Origin: Candidatus Parcubacteria bacterium
GTDB taxonomy: Bacteria > Patescibacteriota > Patescibacteriia > CAIXNZ01
Assembly: GCA_026395675.1 (NCBI GenBank)
Contig: JAPLYF010000030.1
Coordinates: forward strand, 1-35,482
Length of the DNA stretch: 35,482 nucleotides
Direction of reading: 5' to 3'
Under the pieces are notes generated by a model, which did not search any database, was not told the DNA's origin, and was given only the letters and a program-made list of their open reading frames with translations. This document shows, one piece after another, positions 1-7,844 of the stretch (the first letter of the stretch is position 1; every line of letters starts with the position of its first letter). The translations under genes and the position numbers were made by a program.

Positions 1-874
1 TTAGATCCTGGCCAGATGATTCCTGATGCCGGCTCAGGTCATAGTCAGTGCGGTAAGCAATGGCCCATAATTCATCCTGGCCAAAAGGAAATTCATATTC
101 CATATCAATTGTCCTTTTGGAATAAAAGGCCCGTTCTTTTTCCGGAATTTCATGGTCATGCATTTTCTTCCGATTCAGGCCTAGCAAGTCCATAAAGCCA
201 TGCATATAATCAACCCAGTCCTCGAAAATCTTTTCCCACTTAGCATGCGGCGCAATAAAATATTCAATTTCCATTTGTTCAAATTCAATGGTTCTGAAAA
301 TAAAATTGCCCGTGGTAATTTCATTTCTAAAGGCCTTGCCAATCTGGCCAATGCCAAACGGAATTTTATTATTAGAGGAATTTAAAACATTTTTAAAATT
401 AATAAATATGGCCTGGGCTGTTTCAGGCCTCAAATAAGTGACAACGCCTTCTTTTTCTACCGGGCCAATCACTGTTTGAAACATGCCGGAAAATAATTTT
501 TCTTCAGTTAATTTCCCCCCGCATTCAGGACATTTGCTGGCATCCTCTATTTTATCTGGCCTATATCTTTTATGGCATTTTTTGCATTCCACCAAAGGAT
601 CTTTGAAATTCTTCACATGACCTGAGGCCTCCCAGACCTTGGGGCTTAAAATAATATTGCCGTCTATGCCAACCATATCTTCCCTAGCTTCAATAAAATA
701 TTTCCACCAGAGATGTTTAATATTGTTTTTAAATTCAACTCCTAAAGGACCATAATCATAGGTTGAAGCCAAACCCCCATAAATTTCTGAACCAGGAAAA
801 ACAAAGCCGCGCCTTTTGCAAAGCGAAACGATTTTTTCCATTTTATTCTCATCTTGTTTTTTCACTTTTTTCAT
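1..874 (-). CDS. glyS: Glycyl-tRNA synthetase, dimeric type (3' end outside window)
   Basis: Charges tRNA-Gly with glycine in the cytoplasm. About 291 residues are visible from the ATG at 874; the C-terminal part lies beyond the window edge. The N-terminus reads RRGFVFPGSEIYGG, then YDYGPLGVEFKNN, both typical of the single-chain alpha2 (eukaryote/archaea/Gram-positive type) enzyme rather than the alpha2beta2 GlyQ/GlyS pair. Two Cys pairs (97/100 and 115/118, CKKC and CPEC) form the zinc-like insertion seen in this type. PETAQAIFINFKN is followed by the class II motif 2 region (FRNEI). It is the last visible gene of the holB-lipoprotein-frr run, about 105 nt after frr, with a hairpin repeat in the gap. 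No SD precedes the start. The start is chosen because it is the first ATG and gives the usual short N-terminal extension. Confidence 0.95.
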   Translation of the reverse strand, partial: MKKVKKQDENKMEKIVSLCKRRGFVFPGSEIYGGLASTYDYGPLGVEFKNNIKHLWWKYFIEAREDMVGIDGNIILSPKVWEASGHVKNFKDPLVECKKCHKRYRPDKIEDASKCPECGGKLTEEKLFSGMFQTVIGPVEKEGVVTYLRPETAQAIFINFKNVLNSSNNKIPFGIGQIGKAFRNEITTGNFIFRTIEFEQMEIEYFIAPHAKWEKIFEDWVDYMHGFMDLLGLNRKKMHDHEIPEKERAFYSKRTIDMEYEFPFGQDELWAIAYRTDYDLSRHQESSGQDL

Positions 875-928
875 ACTTAAAATTCTAATTTTTATTTAAG
901 ATTTCAACTTTCATAATTCAGCCTTCGC

Positions 929-960
929 TGACCGAAGTCAGCTACGGCTGACGAAGGTCA
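929..960. repeat. Intergenic hairpin, GAAG/TACG/CGAA architecture, copy 1
   Basis: Perfect two-stem hairpin in the frr-glyS gap. Outer stem TGACC/GGTCA and inner stem TCAGC/GCTGA are separated by an internal loop GAAG/CGAA and capped by TACG. It sits inside a longer tract that starts near 912 with CATAATTCAG and ends near 980 with repeated CAGAATTC; the same flanks recur around 8936-9003. A second copy at 3776-3807 keeps the loops but has different stems. Confidence 0.8.
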
Positions 961-979
961 GATTTCAGAATTCAGAATT

Positions 980-1543
980 CTACACTGTCATTATTTCCTT
1001 TTCTTTATCTTTGGTTAATGTCTCCAGCTTACTGTTCAAATCACTGATATAATTATCCAAATCAGCCAGAAATTGGAATTTATCATCTTGAGTAACTGAC
1101 TTTCCTTTTTCCGCCTCGATAATGGCTTCTTTTACCTTATCGCGAATCTGGCGCAAGCTAATTTTCGCTGTTTCACTTTTTTGGCCTAATAATTTTGTCA
1201 GTTCCTTTCGATTTTCTTCGGTCATGGCCGGTAGTTTGGCAATAATTTTTTCTCCAGTATTAATTATAGATAAACCCAAATTTGAATAATTTAAAGATTT
1301 TTCCACGTCTTTCAAAATATTTTTATCCCAGGGTTCAATGCTAATACTTTTGGCCTCAGGGATGCTGATAGCCGCTAATTGCTTAAGCGGCGTGTGAGCG
1401 CCATAGGATTCGACCATCACGCTTTCAACCAGTGCTGTCTGCGCCCGGCCTGTCCTCAGCGAGCTAATTTCTTTTTTAAAATGCTCAATTGCTTCCTCAA
1501 AATCTTTTTTCTTTTGCTCTATAAATTGATTAGTTTTAATCAT
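980..1543 (-). CDS. frr: Ribosome recycling factor
   Basis: Splits the post-termination ribosome together with EF-G so that its subunits can be reused. The 187 residues match the usual length of about 185. Family landmarks are clear: SLRTGRAQTALVESVMVESYG near residues 28-47, TPLKQLAAISIPE, the IEPWDKNIL segment near 69-77, NLGLSI, and LPAMTEENRKEL near 104-115 leading into the long helical domain (KISLRQIRDKVKEAI). No membrane segment or signal peptide. It lies 14 nt after the lipoprotein stop on the same strand, so it is probably cotranscribed with holB. No SD is visible upstream of the ATG; the region is A/T-only, as for most genes in this window. Confidence 0.97.
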   Translation of the reverse strand: MIKTNQFIEQKKKDFEEAIEHFKKEISSLRTGRAQTALVESVMVESYGAHTPLKQLAAISIPEAKSISIEPWDKNILKDVEKSLNYSNLGLSIINTGEKIIAKLPAMTEENRKELTKLLGQKSETAKISLRQIRDKVKEAIIEAEKGKSVTQDDKFQFLADLDNYISDLNSKLETLTKDKEKEIMTV

Positions 1544-1557
1544 AGAAAAAAATTTTA

Positions 1558-2664
1558 TTATTTTGATTTAACTCCTAGGTAGATTATCTTTGGATTCTGC
1601 TGATCAATCAGCAGTATATTAACCAGACCGCTCGAAGGTGATTTTTGAGTAGCCCAATTTTTACCACCATCGCCAGAAACATAGATTGTTGTGTCAGTCC
1701 CGTAGTAAATAAGTTTATCATTTTTGGGATCAACTGCTATACCATAAATATTGGCACCTCTTTCCGGCGTTATTAATTCTATGTTTTGCCAGGTCAGACC
1801 GCCATCGGTTGTTTTTAAGAGTCCATATTTTGAAGCCATAACCAAAGTGTTTTTTTGCGTCAAATCCTGGACTAAGTTATGAAACTGTTTAGAATCATAA
1901 AAACCGTCCAGACCTTTATTGAGATCTGTTTCTGGTTTTTCATCGCTCCAGGTCTTGCCGCCATCAATGGTTTTAAAAATGCCGGCTGAGTCTGTGGCAA
2001 AATAAATAATGCGCGTATCATCTTTATCAACCAAAATCTGCTTAATCGGATTATTGATGCGTTTTATTGTCTGCCAGGTTTTGCCAAAATCCATACTTTT
2101 TAAAATCTCACCAAAATTATTGGCCGCGTAAACAATATTCTTATTGTAATCTTCTGTGGCCACGGTGCTAAACTGCAATTCCGGACGACTTTTGTCAAAA
2201 TATAGTTCCTGCCAGGTGCGCAGACAATCACTACTTTTATAAATTGACTGGCCTGCTGCGACAAAGACATTGCATTTATTAAAATAATCTACTGCCACGC
2301 TGTTTATGGGTGAAGTGCCAAAAAGCGCTGCCTGCTGCCAGCTCTCTGCTCCAGTCAGAGAATAATATAATCCCTTATCAGTCGCGGCATAAAGGGTGTT
2401 GTGATCAGCAGGATCAAAAATTAACTGATAGATAGAAGTGTCAGAGATAGCCAGTAATTTGCCAGTAACATTGGCTAAAAGTGACTTTGTCTTCCAGCTG
2501 GCGCTGGCATCATCTGATCTAAAAATGCCCAAGGGCAAAGCCAATGCCTGGGGCGAAGACGGCGTATTGGTTATGGAAAAAATGCAGCCAGATATTGTTA
2601 AAGACAAAAAAATAAGGGCCAAAAAAAAGATTGCTTTTTTAATTTTATAATTTATTTTTAGCAT
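1558..2664 (-). CDS. Asp-box (BNR / Ycf48-like) beta-propeller lipoprotein
   Basis: Predicted secreted, lipid-anchored beta-propeller of 368 residues. A signal peptide with a lipobox (LTISGC, Cys27) begins the protein. The rest holds repeated Asp-box motifs: SMDFGKTW, TIDGGKTW, TTDGGLTW and SGDGGKNW, spaced as in sortilin/Vps10, Ycf48 and BNR-repeat propellers. Spacer strands such as NTLYAATDKGLYYS and IIYFATDSAGIF support the propeller fold. No catalytic residues of sialidases (Arg triad, FRIP) are obvious, so an enzyme call is not justified; a binding or scaffold role at the cell surface is inference. The start lies 2 nt after the holB stop, so the genes are tightly linked. Confidence 0.8.
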   Translation of the reverse strand: MLKINYKIKKAIFFLALIFLSLTISGCIFSITNTPSSPQALALPLGIFRSDDASASWKTKSLLANVTGKLLAISDTSIYQLIFDPADHNTLYAATDKGLYYSLTGAESWQQAALFGTSPINSVAVDYFNKCNVFVAAGQSIYKSSDCLRTWQELYFDKSRPELQFSTVATEDYNKNIVYAANNFGEILKSMDFGKTWQTIKRINNPIKQILVDKDDTRIIYFATDSAGIFKTIDGGKTWSDEKPETDLNKGLDGFYDSKQFHNLVQDLTQKNTLVMASKYGLLKTTDGGLTWQNIELITPERGANIYGIAVDPKNDKLIYYGTDTTIYVSGDGGKNWATQKSPSSGLVNILLIDQQNPKIIYLGVKSK

Positions 2665-2666
2665 AA

Positions 2667-3689
2667 CTATAAATTTATGACTAAATTTTCCACGGCTAAG
2701 CGCGGATTTATATTATAATTTAAAAATTTCTTTACCTGATTAATATTTTTTTGCAGTTCAATAATTTTGACTGCTTTAATTTCTTTGGCTAAATTCTCTG
2801 TCTCCTTCTGAAAATGTATATTTGAGATCAAATGTCCCAGATTATTTTGGACCAATAAAATATCTCTCAAAAAAAGCTGCCAGTTTTCCAAATTCTGATT
2901 TATGACTACTTGCTTTTCTAAATTAGTAGAACTCTCTGTCAATAAATAGTCAACAATTTTAAATCGGGCTGACAAATTATCACCAAAAAGCTGGATAAAT
3001 TGTTTGGTTCGCTCTAAATAAATTTGATAAAAATCTGGGTTATTATAAAAATTTATAGCTAAGCCAATCTGGCCAAAAACTAAGGCGCTTAAAAGCCGGG
3101 CCTGCTCGCGACTGGCGCCTAAGCCGAGCAAATGATGAAAAATTTTTTCACTGGCAACCGGCTGAAATTTAATCACCCGGCAGCGCGAAATAATGGTCGG
3201 TAAGAGCGAACCCAAATTATTAGCTATTAAAATCAAGCTTGACTTAGGTCTGGGCTCTTCCAGAATTTTCAAAAGAGCATTCTGCGCGCTTTCGCTAAGC
3301 TCCTCAGCTTTTTCAATTAAGGCAATTTTATAGGAATTTAAAAAAGAAGACAAATATAAAATTTTTTGCATTTCTCTCACCTGCTCAACGCTAATATTTT
3401 TCTTGTCCTCTTCTTTTTTTAAAAAATAAACATCCGGGTGAATCCCTTTGTCAAATTGGCTGCAAAAAACACAGTGATTGCAGGGAAAAGATTCGGTGCT
3501 ATTTTGGTTTTGCTCATGATAATCCTGGCACAAAATTGTTTTACTGAATTCCCGAGCCAAAAAATTTTTACCAATATGTTCTTTACCCACAAATAAATAA
3601 GCGTGGGCTAATTTGTTATTAGTCAGATTTTTTTGCAGAAATTGGCTGATTTTTTCCTGACCAACTGTCTGCCAGTTGTATTTTTGCAT
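2667..3689 (-). CDS. holB: DNA polymerase III delta-prime subunit
   Basis: Clamp-loader ATPase-family subunit that helps load the sliding clamp during replication. The 340 residues show the delta-prime/DnaX-like order: an N-terminal HAYLF strand, a P-loop at residues 35-42 (GKEHIGKN), four cysteines of the zinc module at about 54, 70, 73 and 76 (CNHCVFC), the SAQNALLKILEEP helix near 130-145, and the sensor/arginine-finger motif ISRCRVI near 165-171. The C-terminal helical collar is weakly conserved, as usual. The intact-looking Walker A departs from E. coli delta-prime but occurs in many bacteria. It heads the operon holB-lipoprotein-frr. The promoter sits so close that the transcript probably starts at the ATG. 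Confidence 0.93.
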   Translation of the reverse strand: MQKYNWQTVGQEKISQFLQKNLTNNKLAHAYLFVGKEHIGKNFLAREFSKTILCQDYHEQNQNSTESFPCNHCVFCSQFDKGIHPDVYFLKKEEDKKNISVEQVREMQKILYLSSFLNSYKIALIEKAEELSESAQNALLKILEEPRPKSSLILIANNLGSLLPTIISRCRVIKFQPVASEKIFHHLLGLGASREQARLLSALVFGQIGLAINFYNNPDFYQIYLERTKQFIQLFGDNLSARFKIVDYLLTESSTNLEKQVVINQNLENWQLFLRDILLVQNNLGHLISNIHFQKETENLAKEIKAVKIIELQKNINQVKKFLNYNINPRLAVENLVINL

Positions 3690-3695
3690 GCTTTA

Positions 3696-3724
3696 ATTAT
3701 AGCTGAAAAATTTGACCAAGTAAA
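3696..3724 (-). promoter_or_regulatory. holB promoter, probably leaderless
   Basis: On the minus strand a perfect TATAAT (3701-3696) lies 17 nt downstream of TTTACT (3724-3719, four of six matches to TTGACA). Only TAAAGC separates the -10 box from the holB ATG at 3689, so initiation at the usual +7 falls on the start codon itself. Confidence 0.65.
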
Positions 3725-3748
3725 GGTTAAAAAAAACCTGGCTTAAAC

Positions 3749-3876
3749 AAAAGGCTCTGTCATTCCGACCTACGTCGGCCGAAGCCGACTACGGTCGGCG
3801 AAGGCCGAAAGAAAGTGAGGAATCTAATACATCAGTGTAATAGATCCTTCGTTTCTCTCAGGATGACAGAGCCTTT
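3749..3876 (-). terminator. Long inverted-repeat element acting as mreB terminator
   Basis: Left arm AAAAGGCTCTGTCATTCC (3749-3766) is complementary to the right arm ending GGATGACAGAGCCTTTT (3861-3877). Inside are a second quasi-paired segment (GAGGAATCT with AGATCCTTC) and the copy-2 hairpin at 3776-3807. The right end overlaps the mreB stop codon; on the minus strand the last stem is followed by TTTTGTTT, which fits intrinsic termination of mreB. It resembles the TCATCCTGAG...GAAGGATC class of dispersed bacterial repeats. Confidence 0.7.
3776..3807. repeat. Intergenic hairpin, GAAG/TACG/CGAA architecture, copy 2
   Basis: Outer stem CGGCC/GGCCG and inner stem CCGAC/GTCGG with the same GAAG/CGAA internal loop and TACG cap as the copy at 929-960. 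Every stem pair is kept although most stem bases differ. Confidence 0.8.
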
Positions 3877-4883
3877 TACTTCTGCCCCAAAATTGAGCGT
3901 TTATAAAATTCCAGATTCTCCAAAGCAATGCCAGTGCCTTTGGCCACGCAAAAGAGAGCATCATCAACAACATAAGCCGGAACGCCAGTGGCTTTGGATA
4001 TTAATTGATCAATGTTGCGTAAGAGTGAAGTACCTCCGCTCATGATTATGCCTTTATCAATCACATCAGCAGCTAATTCCGGCGGTGTATGCTGCAGTAC
4101 TTCTTTTACGGTTTCAATAATGCCTTCCAATTGGGATTCGATTGCTTCCACCACATCATTGGTCGTCATGGTAATTATTCTTGGTAAGCCAGTAATCATG
4201 TCCCGACCCCTGACTTCCATGGTTAATGGCTCTTCCAAAGGCAAAGCTGAACCAATATTAATTTTTATGTCCTCAGCTGTTCTCTCGCCAATGGCTAAAT
4301 TATGATTTCTCCTGGTGTATTCCAAGATGGCCTGGTCTAATTTATTACCGCCAATTCTGACTGAAGCGCTAGCGACAATGCCGCCCAATGATATAACAGC
4401 CACTTCGGTTGTTCCTCCGCCACTATCAATAATCATATTGCCCGAAGGACTGCCTATCGGAATATTCGCGCCAATCGCTGCCACAATAGGTTCTTTAATA
4501 ATATAAGCTGCTTTGGCGCCAGCTGCCATGGTCGCATCAATTACCGCTCTTCTTTCAGTTGAGGTAATGCCAGCGGGTACGGCAACCATCACTTCCGGTC
4601 TTAAAAATCTTAAACCGCCTAAGGCCTTATTAATAAAATATCTTAACATTGCCTCGGTTGTTTTATAATCAGCGATCACTCCGTCTTTCAAAGGCCTGGA
4701 GGCAATGATTGTATCCGGTGTTTTGCCGAGCATTTCTTTGGCTTCCAAACCAACGGCCAGGATTTTTTTATCAGTCGTAGAAATAGCCACAACCGATGGT
4801 TCATTAATAACCACCCCTTTTTTGGGTAAATAAACTAAGATATTGGTTGTGCCTAGGTCAATGCCTATTTTTTTTCTAAACAT
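3876..4883 (-). CDS. mreB: Rod-shape determining protein, actin-like
   Basis: Actin-family ATPase that forms membrane-associated filaments directing sidewall peptidoglycan synthesis. The 335 residues are the family's normal length. The N-terminal phosphate-1 loop reads IGIDLGTTNILVY (7-19), followed by NEPSVVAI; the connect and phosphate-2 region reads MIIDSGGGTTEVAVISLGG near 150-168; the adenosine motif GIIMSGGTSLLRNID lies near 280-294. The ERRAVIDATMAAGA and PIGSPSG segments are also standard. No mreC, mreD or rodA lies beside it. The start has a weak AGGA 7 nt upstream. It stands alone as a transcription unit: a repeat-derived terminator lies downstream and a TTCGTA-rich spacer upstream. 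Confidence 0.97.
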   Translation of the reverse strand: MFRKKIGIDLGTTNILVYLPKKGVVINEPSVVAISTTDKKILAVGLEAKEMLGKTPDTIIASRPLKDGVIADYKTTEAMLRYFINKALGGLRFLRPEVMVAVPAGITSTERRAVIDATMAAGAKAAYIIKEPIVAAIGANIPIGSPSGNMIIDSGGGTTEVAVISLGGIVASASVRIGGNKLDQAILEYTRRNHNLAIGERTAEDIKINIGSALPLEEPLTMEVRGRDMITGLPRIITMTTNDVVEAIESQLEGIIETVKEVLQHTPPELAADVIDKGIIMSGGTSLLRNIDQLISKATGVPAYVVDDALFCVAKGTGIALENLEFYKRSILGQK

Positions 4884-4892
4884 AGAATTTTC

Positions 4893-4998
4893 CTACGAAA
4901 TTACGAATAAGGTACGAATATACTAATAATCAAAATCTTTACAATTCGTATATTTGCCTGCCTGCCGGCAGGCAGGTAAAAAATTCGTATTTCGTAGA
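4893..4998. repeat. TTCGTA-rich spacer element with nested GC palindrome
   Basis: The spacer between DUF4012 and mreB is built of TACGAAT/ATTCGTA units on both flanks, around a perfect 20-nt palindrome (CCTGCCTGCCGGCAGGCAGG) at 4957-4976. The same palindrome recurs at 14075-14094 and, shortened, at 16646-16667, each time inside the same kind of AT-rich tract. No gene is visible. Confidence 0.7.
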
Positions 4999-5003
4999 GC
5001 TAT

Positions 5004-7061
5004 TTAAAAGCTAACCACAAAACTTTTATCCGTATCCAACGCTGCCGAGTATTTATACGAGTTATTAAACCATTCTTTTTGCTCTTCAGCTGGCGTTGCT
5101 GATTTAATATTCTTATCAAATTTTAAGTCCAAAGTCAAATTGGGAATAACGCCTGGCTGTTTCTGAATTAAAAGATTATAAGTCCCCAGGTTTATTTGTT
5201 CTACTATCTTTTTAGGCAGTTTATATTCAAAACTCAAAACGCCTGTTTCATGCGGCTCAATTGAAATAAAAGCGCCAAAGTATGTTTTGTCAAATTCTTG
5301 GCCTTTTTCAATTTGTCCTGGCTGATGCGAGGGATCTTTGATTTTGTCATTTTCCATGGCACCTTGCGAACTGATTAATTCACTGCCCAGGGGGACATAA
5401 ACTCTAGCGTAGGTTCTTAAACGCGTTGACTTCCAGGTAAAATCAGCATTGTTCTTATAGATTATTGTTACCTTGGCAATCAAATCTCCGTTTTTATTCG
5501 CAAATGAATAATTAATAGTTCGGTCCACATATTGATCTGTTTTTAAGCTGGCCATATTACTATCAACCACCATTAAATAATCATTATCAGTCTTCTGGAT
5601 CTCGCCGCCCCAATTTTTCGCCAGAATTAGTTTTTCCAAATCAGGGTCAACACTATAAAACATGACTTGTTTCTGGTCCAGCGCCTTATAAGCTATATCT
5701 AAAAGATCCGGGACTTTACTTAACGGCAAAGTAAAAAGTTTAATTTTAATCTGGTCAGACAACTTTTTAATTATCCCCTTCCTTTCAGCGATCGGTACAT
5801 TTAATTCCTGATAAAGCTTGCCCACCATCAATTCCAGCTGATCCTGATAATTGGTGTCAGTAAAAATCATGTCTTGGGCTACAATCGGACCTGTTAATTT
5901 TAAAAGGCCGCCTAATATTTCCGGCGTTATGGCGATAACACCATACAAATTTTCTTCATACGGTATAACATCGGTAATAATCACGCCTTTTTCTCCGAGA
6001 ATTTTTTGGCCTGACTTTTTAAGATCAATTAAGGCCAGATTTTCTTTCTTATATATATCCAAAGATTTTTGGGCAGTAGTGGGGAAATCAGGCTCCCAGT
6101 TAATATCCCGCAAAGACCAATTTTTCTGCTCCAAATATTTGGCAATTGGCCAGGGCGTCGGCTCCTTGACAATAGGCTGGGCTGAACGGTCCAAATTATA
6201 AACATTATCAGTATCAAATTCTTTAATCTCACCGTCTTGTAATTTCAAAATACCATAAGTGCCAATAAAGCCGCCTGTAGGACGAAGCTCTGAATTATTC
6301 TGCAGTAAAAACAAGTAGGTTTTTGCTTGATCAAAACCAACAACTTTAGGAATAACATCAAGCAGGGGCAAAACATGATCAATTAATTTCTTTACCTTTG
6401 GTAAATTCTCTTTCAAGGGGCTGATGCCGTCTTTTAAAGGTTTAACCAGCCCATTGGCTGGGATTGACTCAATGGCAACGTCAGCTTCGTCAATTTCCTT
6501 CTGGACTTCATTAAGCATGCTTTCTGACTGGACTATTTTATTCAATATTTCTTTCTTCTGCTCAGTAGTGATTGTGGCATAAGTAATTGATTCATTTTTC
6601 AAGGGCGCAGTAATATCATCAATTAATAAAACAACCTTCTGGCCGCTGTCAGTCAATTTAATACCGGCAATCAAAACCTGATCAACTGCCTTGAGTTGCG
6701 TGCCAATATACGGCACAGAGCGCACTAATTTTATCTTGTCCAACAGTTTTTGGGCCAGGTTAAAATCATCATTGGACAATTTGATGGAAGCAGCTGCCTC
6801 TTTAAATTCACGGTTAGTGAGCTGATGCATGGCCAGATCTAAATTGCCTTTGGCTGATAATGAAAATGAATATGCCGCTTGCAAATCTTTATAATATAAA
6901 GCGCCTAAAACAGCCAAAAAAATTATGGCCAAAACCAAAACAGCCAAAAAAATCTTGATTATTAAAACTAAAGATTTTTTCCAATAGGATTTTCTCGGTC
7001 TCTCCGTAATCTGCGAAAAATCAGGTTTAGGAAACTCTAAGTTTTGATTGATTTCTGACAT
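5004..7061 (-). CDS. DUF4012 domain membrane protein
   Basis: A 685-residue protein with a short cytoplasmic N-terminus, one transmembrane segment (about 30-54, IKIFLAVLVLAIIFLAVLG) and a large outside domain. The centre contains LLQNNSELRPTGGFIGTYG, the signature of the DUF4012 family found in Actinobacteria and Patescibacteria, often beside polysaccharide genes. Around it are a helical region (60-250) and beta-rich C-terminal segments. No catalytic residues are known for this family. Its start overlaps the broken glycosyltransferase gene by 35 nt, and three glycosyltransferase reading frames lie upstream on the same strand, so a role in surface glycan assembly or attachment is a reasonable inference. 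No SD. Confidence 0.85.
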   Translation of the reverse strand: MSEINQNLEFPKPDFSQITERPRKSYWKKSLVLIIKIFLAVLVLAIIFLAVLGALYYKDLQAAYSFSLSAKGNLDLAMHQLTNREFKEAAASIKLSNDDFNLAQKLLDKIKLVRSVPYIGTQLKAVDQVLIAGIKLTDSGQKVVLLIDDITAPLKNESITYATITTEQKKEILNKIVQSESMLNEVQKEIDEADVAIESIPANGLVKPLKDGISPLKENLPKVKKLIDHVLPLLDVIPKVVGFDQAKTYLFLLQNNSELRPTGGFIGTYGILKLQDGEIKEFDTDNVYNLDRSAQPIVKEPTPWPIAKYLEQKNWSLRDINWEPDFPTTAQKSLDIYKKENLALIDLKKSGQKILGEKGVIITDVIPYEENLYGVIAITPEILGGLLKLTGPIVAQDMIFTDTNYQDQLELMVGKLYQELNVPIAERKGIIKKLSDQIKIKLFTLPLSKVPDLLDIAYKALDQKQVMFYSVDPDLEKLILAKNWGGEIQKTDNDYLMVVDSNMASLKTDQYVDRTINYSFANKNGDLIAKVTIIYKNNADFTWKSTRLRTYARVYVPLGSELISSQGAMENDKIKDPSHQPGQIEKGQEFDKTYFGAFISIEPHETGVLSFEYKLPKKIVEQINLGTYNLLIQKQPGVIPNLTLDLKFDKNIKSATPAEEQKEWFNNSYKYSAALDTDKSFVVSF

Positions 7062-7750
7062 GTTTATTTAAACCAAAATATTTAACAAAATATTTAATAA
7101 AAGAAGCAATGTGCCACCTGGTCATTTTATTAAAAGACCAGTGACTCAAATTTTCCAAAGCCGAAGCCCTCTCATACAAGTGTACCATTTCTGCCTCGGC
7201 CAGATAATAGACCTGATAGTTGCTTTGCCAAAAACGCCGGCACCAATCCATGTCCTCAACATAGAAAAAAAATCTTTCATCCAATAAGCCGACTTTTGTC
7301 AGAGCTTCTTTTCTGACCAGCATGCAAGCGCCCATCACCCAGTCAACTTCCAAATTAGTGGCATGATCAAATTCCAGCATCAAATGCTCATCTAATTCTT
7401 TTTTGGCAAAAGGCAAGCGCCCCAAAGGCGTGCGGCGGTATAAGATTAATCTTGGTGTCTGAAAGGTTCGGCAAGAAATCTGGTATTGGCCGTCTGGACT
7501 GATTAACTTTGGACCAGCTAAACCTACTTCAGGGTTACTTGCCAGCCGCAAACCCCAAATTTTTACCTGTCTGGATAAACTTAAGGCCGGGAAAATTTTC
7601 TTTTATCATTTTTTCACAGCCATCATTAGAACCATTATCAATCACTATTAATTCATAATCAAGATTTTTTACCGTGGCCATAACATTTTTCAAGCACTGC
7701 TTAACCAACCCCTTAGTTTTATAATTTAAGATAATGATTGATAAATTCAT
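7027..7750 (-). pseudogene. Family-2 glycosyltransferase with internal deletion and frameshift
   Basis: Two reading frames together make one GT2 (rhamnosyltransferase-like) protein. The upstream frame (7750-7535, 71 aa) has MNLSIIILNYKTKGLVKQCL, the nucleotide-binding DNGSNDG and NLGFAAG, then stops. The downstream frame (from about 7551 to 7027) begins LASNPEVGLAGPKLISPDG and continues through WVMGACMLVRKEAL, DERFFFYVEDMDWCRR and YLAEAEMVHLYE, all typical of the second half. The segment that should carry the LLLNPD-like metal-binding motif is missing. The intact neighbour at 7844-8875 has 42 residues between its NLGF and the following VG; here about ten remain. The loss is not a multiple of three, which creates the frameshift. 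Either a decayed gene or an assembly error at this spot. Confidence 0.8.
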
Positions 7751-7752
7751 AT

Positions 7753-7844
7753 GGTTACAAATACACTAATCAGTTACTAATAATACTAATTGGAAGTGAG
7801 ATAAATATTAGTATAATTAGTATAAAATTCGTAGATTAGTATCC
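7753..7844. repeat. AT-rich spacer element, GGTTACAAAT...TATCC ends
   Basis: The gap between the two GT2 frames starts GGTTACAAAT and ends ATTCGTAGATTAGTATCC; the ends are imperfect inverted repeats of each other. The interior is made of TACTAAT/ATTAGTA units. Copies with the same ends lie at 14051-14157, 21212-21304 and 28131-28277. Confidence 0.6.

Noticed and set aside
7753..7844. TTCGTA/TACTAAT repeats as a CRISPR array
   Set aside because: Units are short, unevenly spaced and without unique spacers of constant length; no cas genes nearby.
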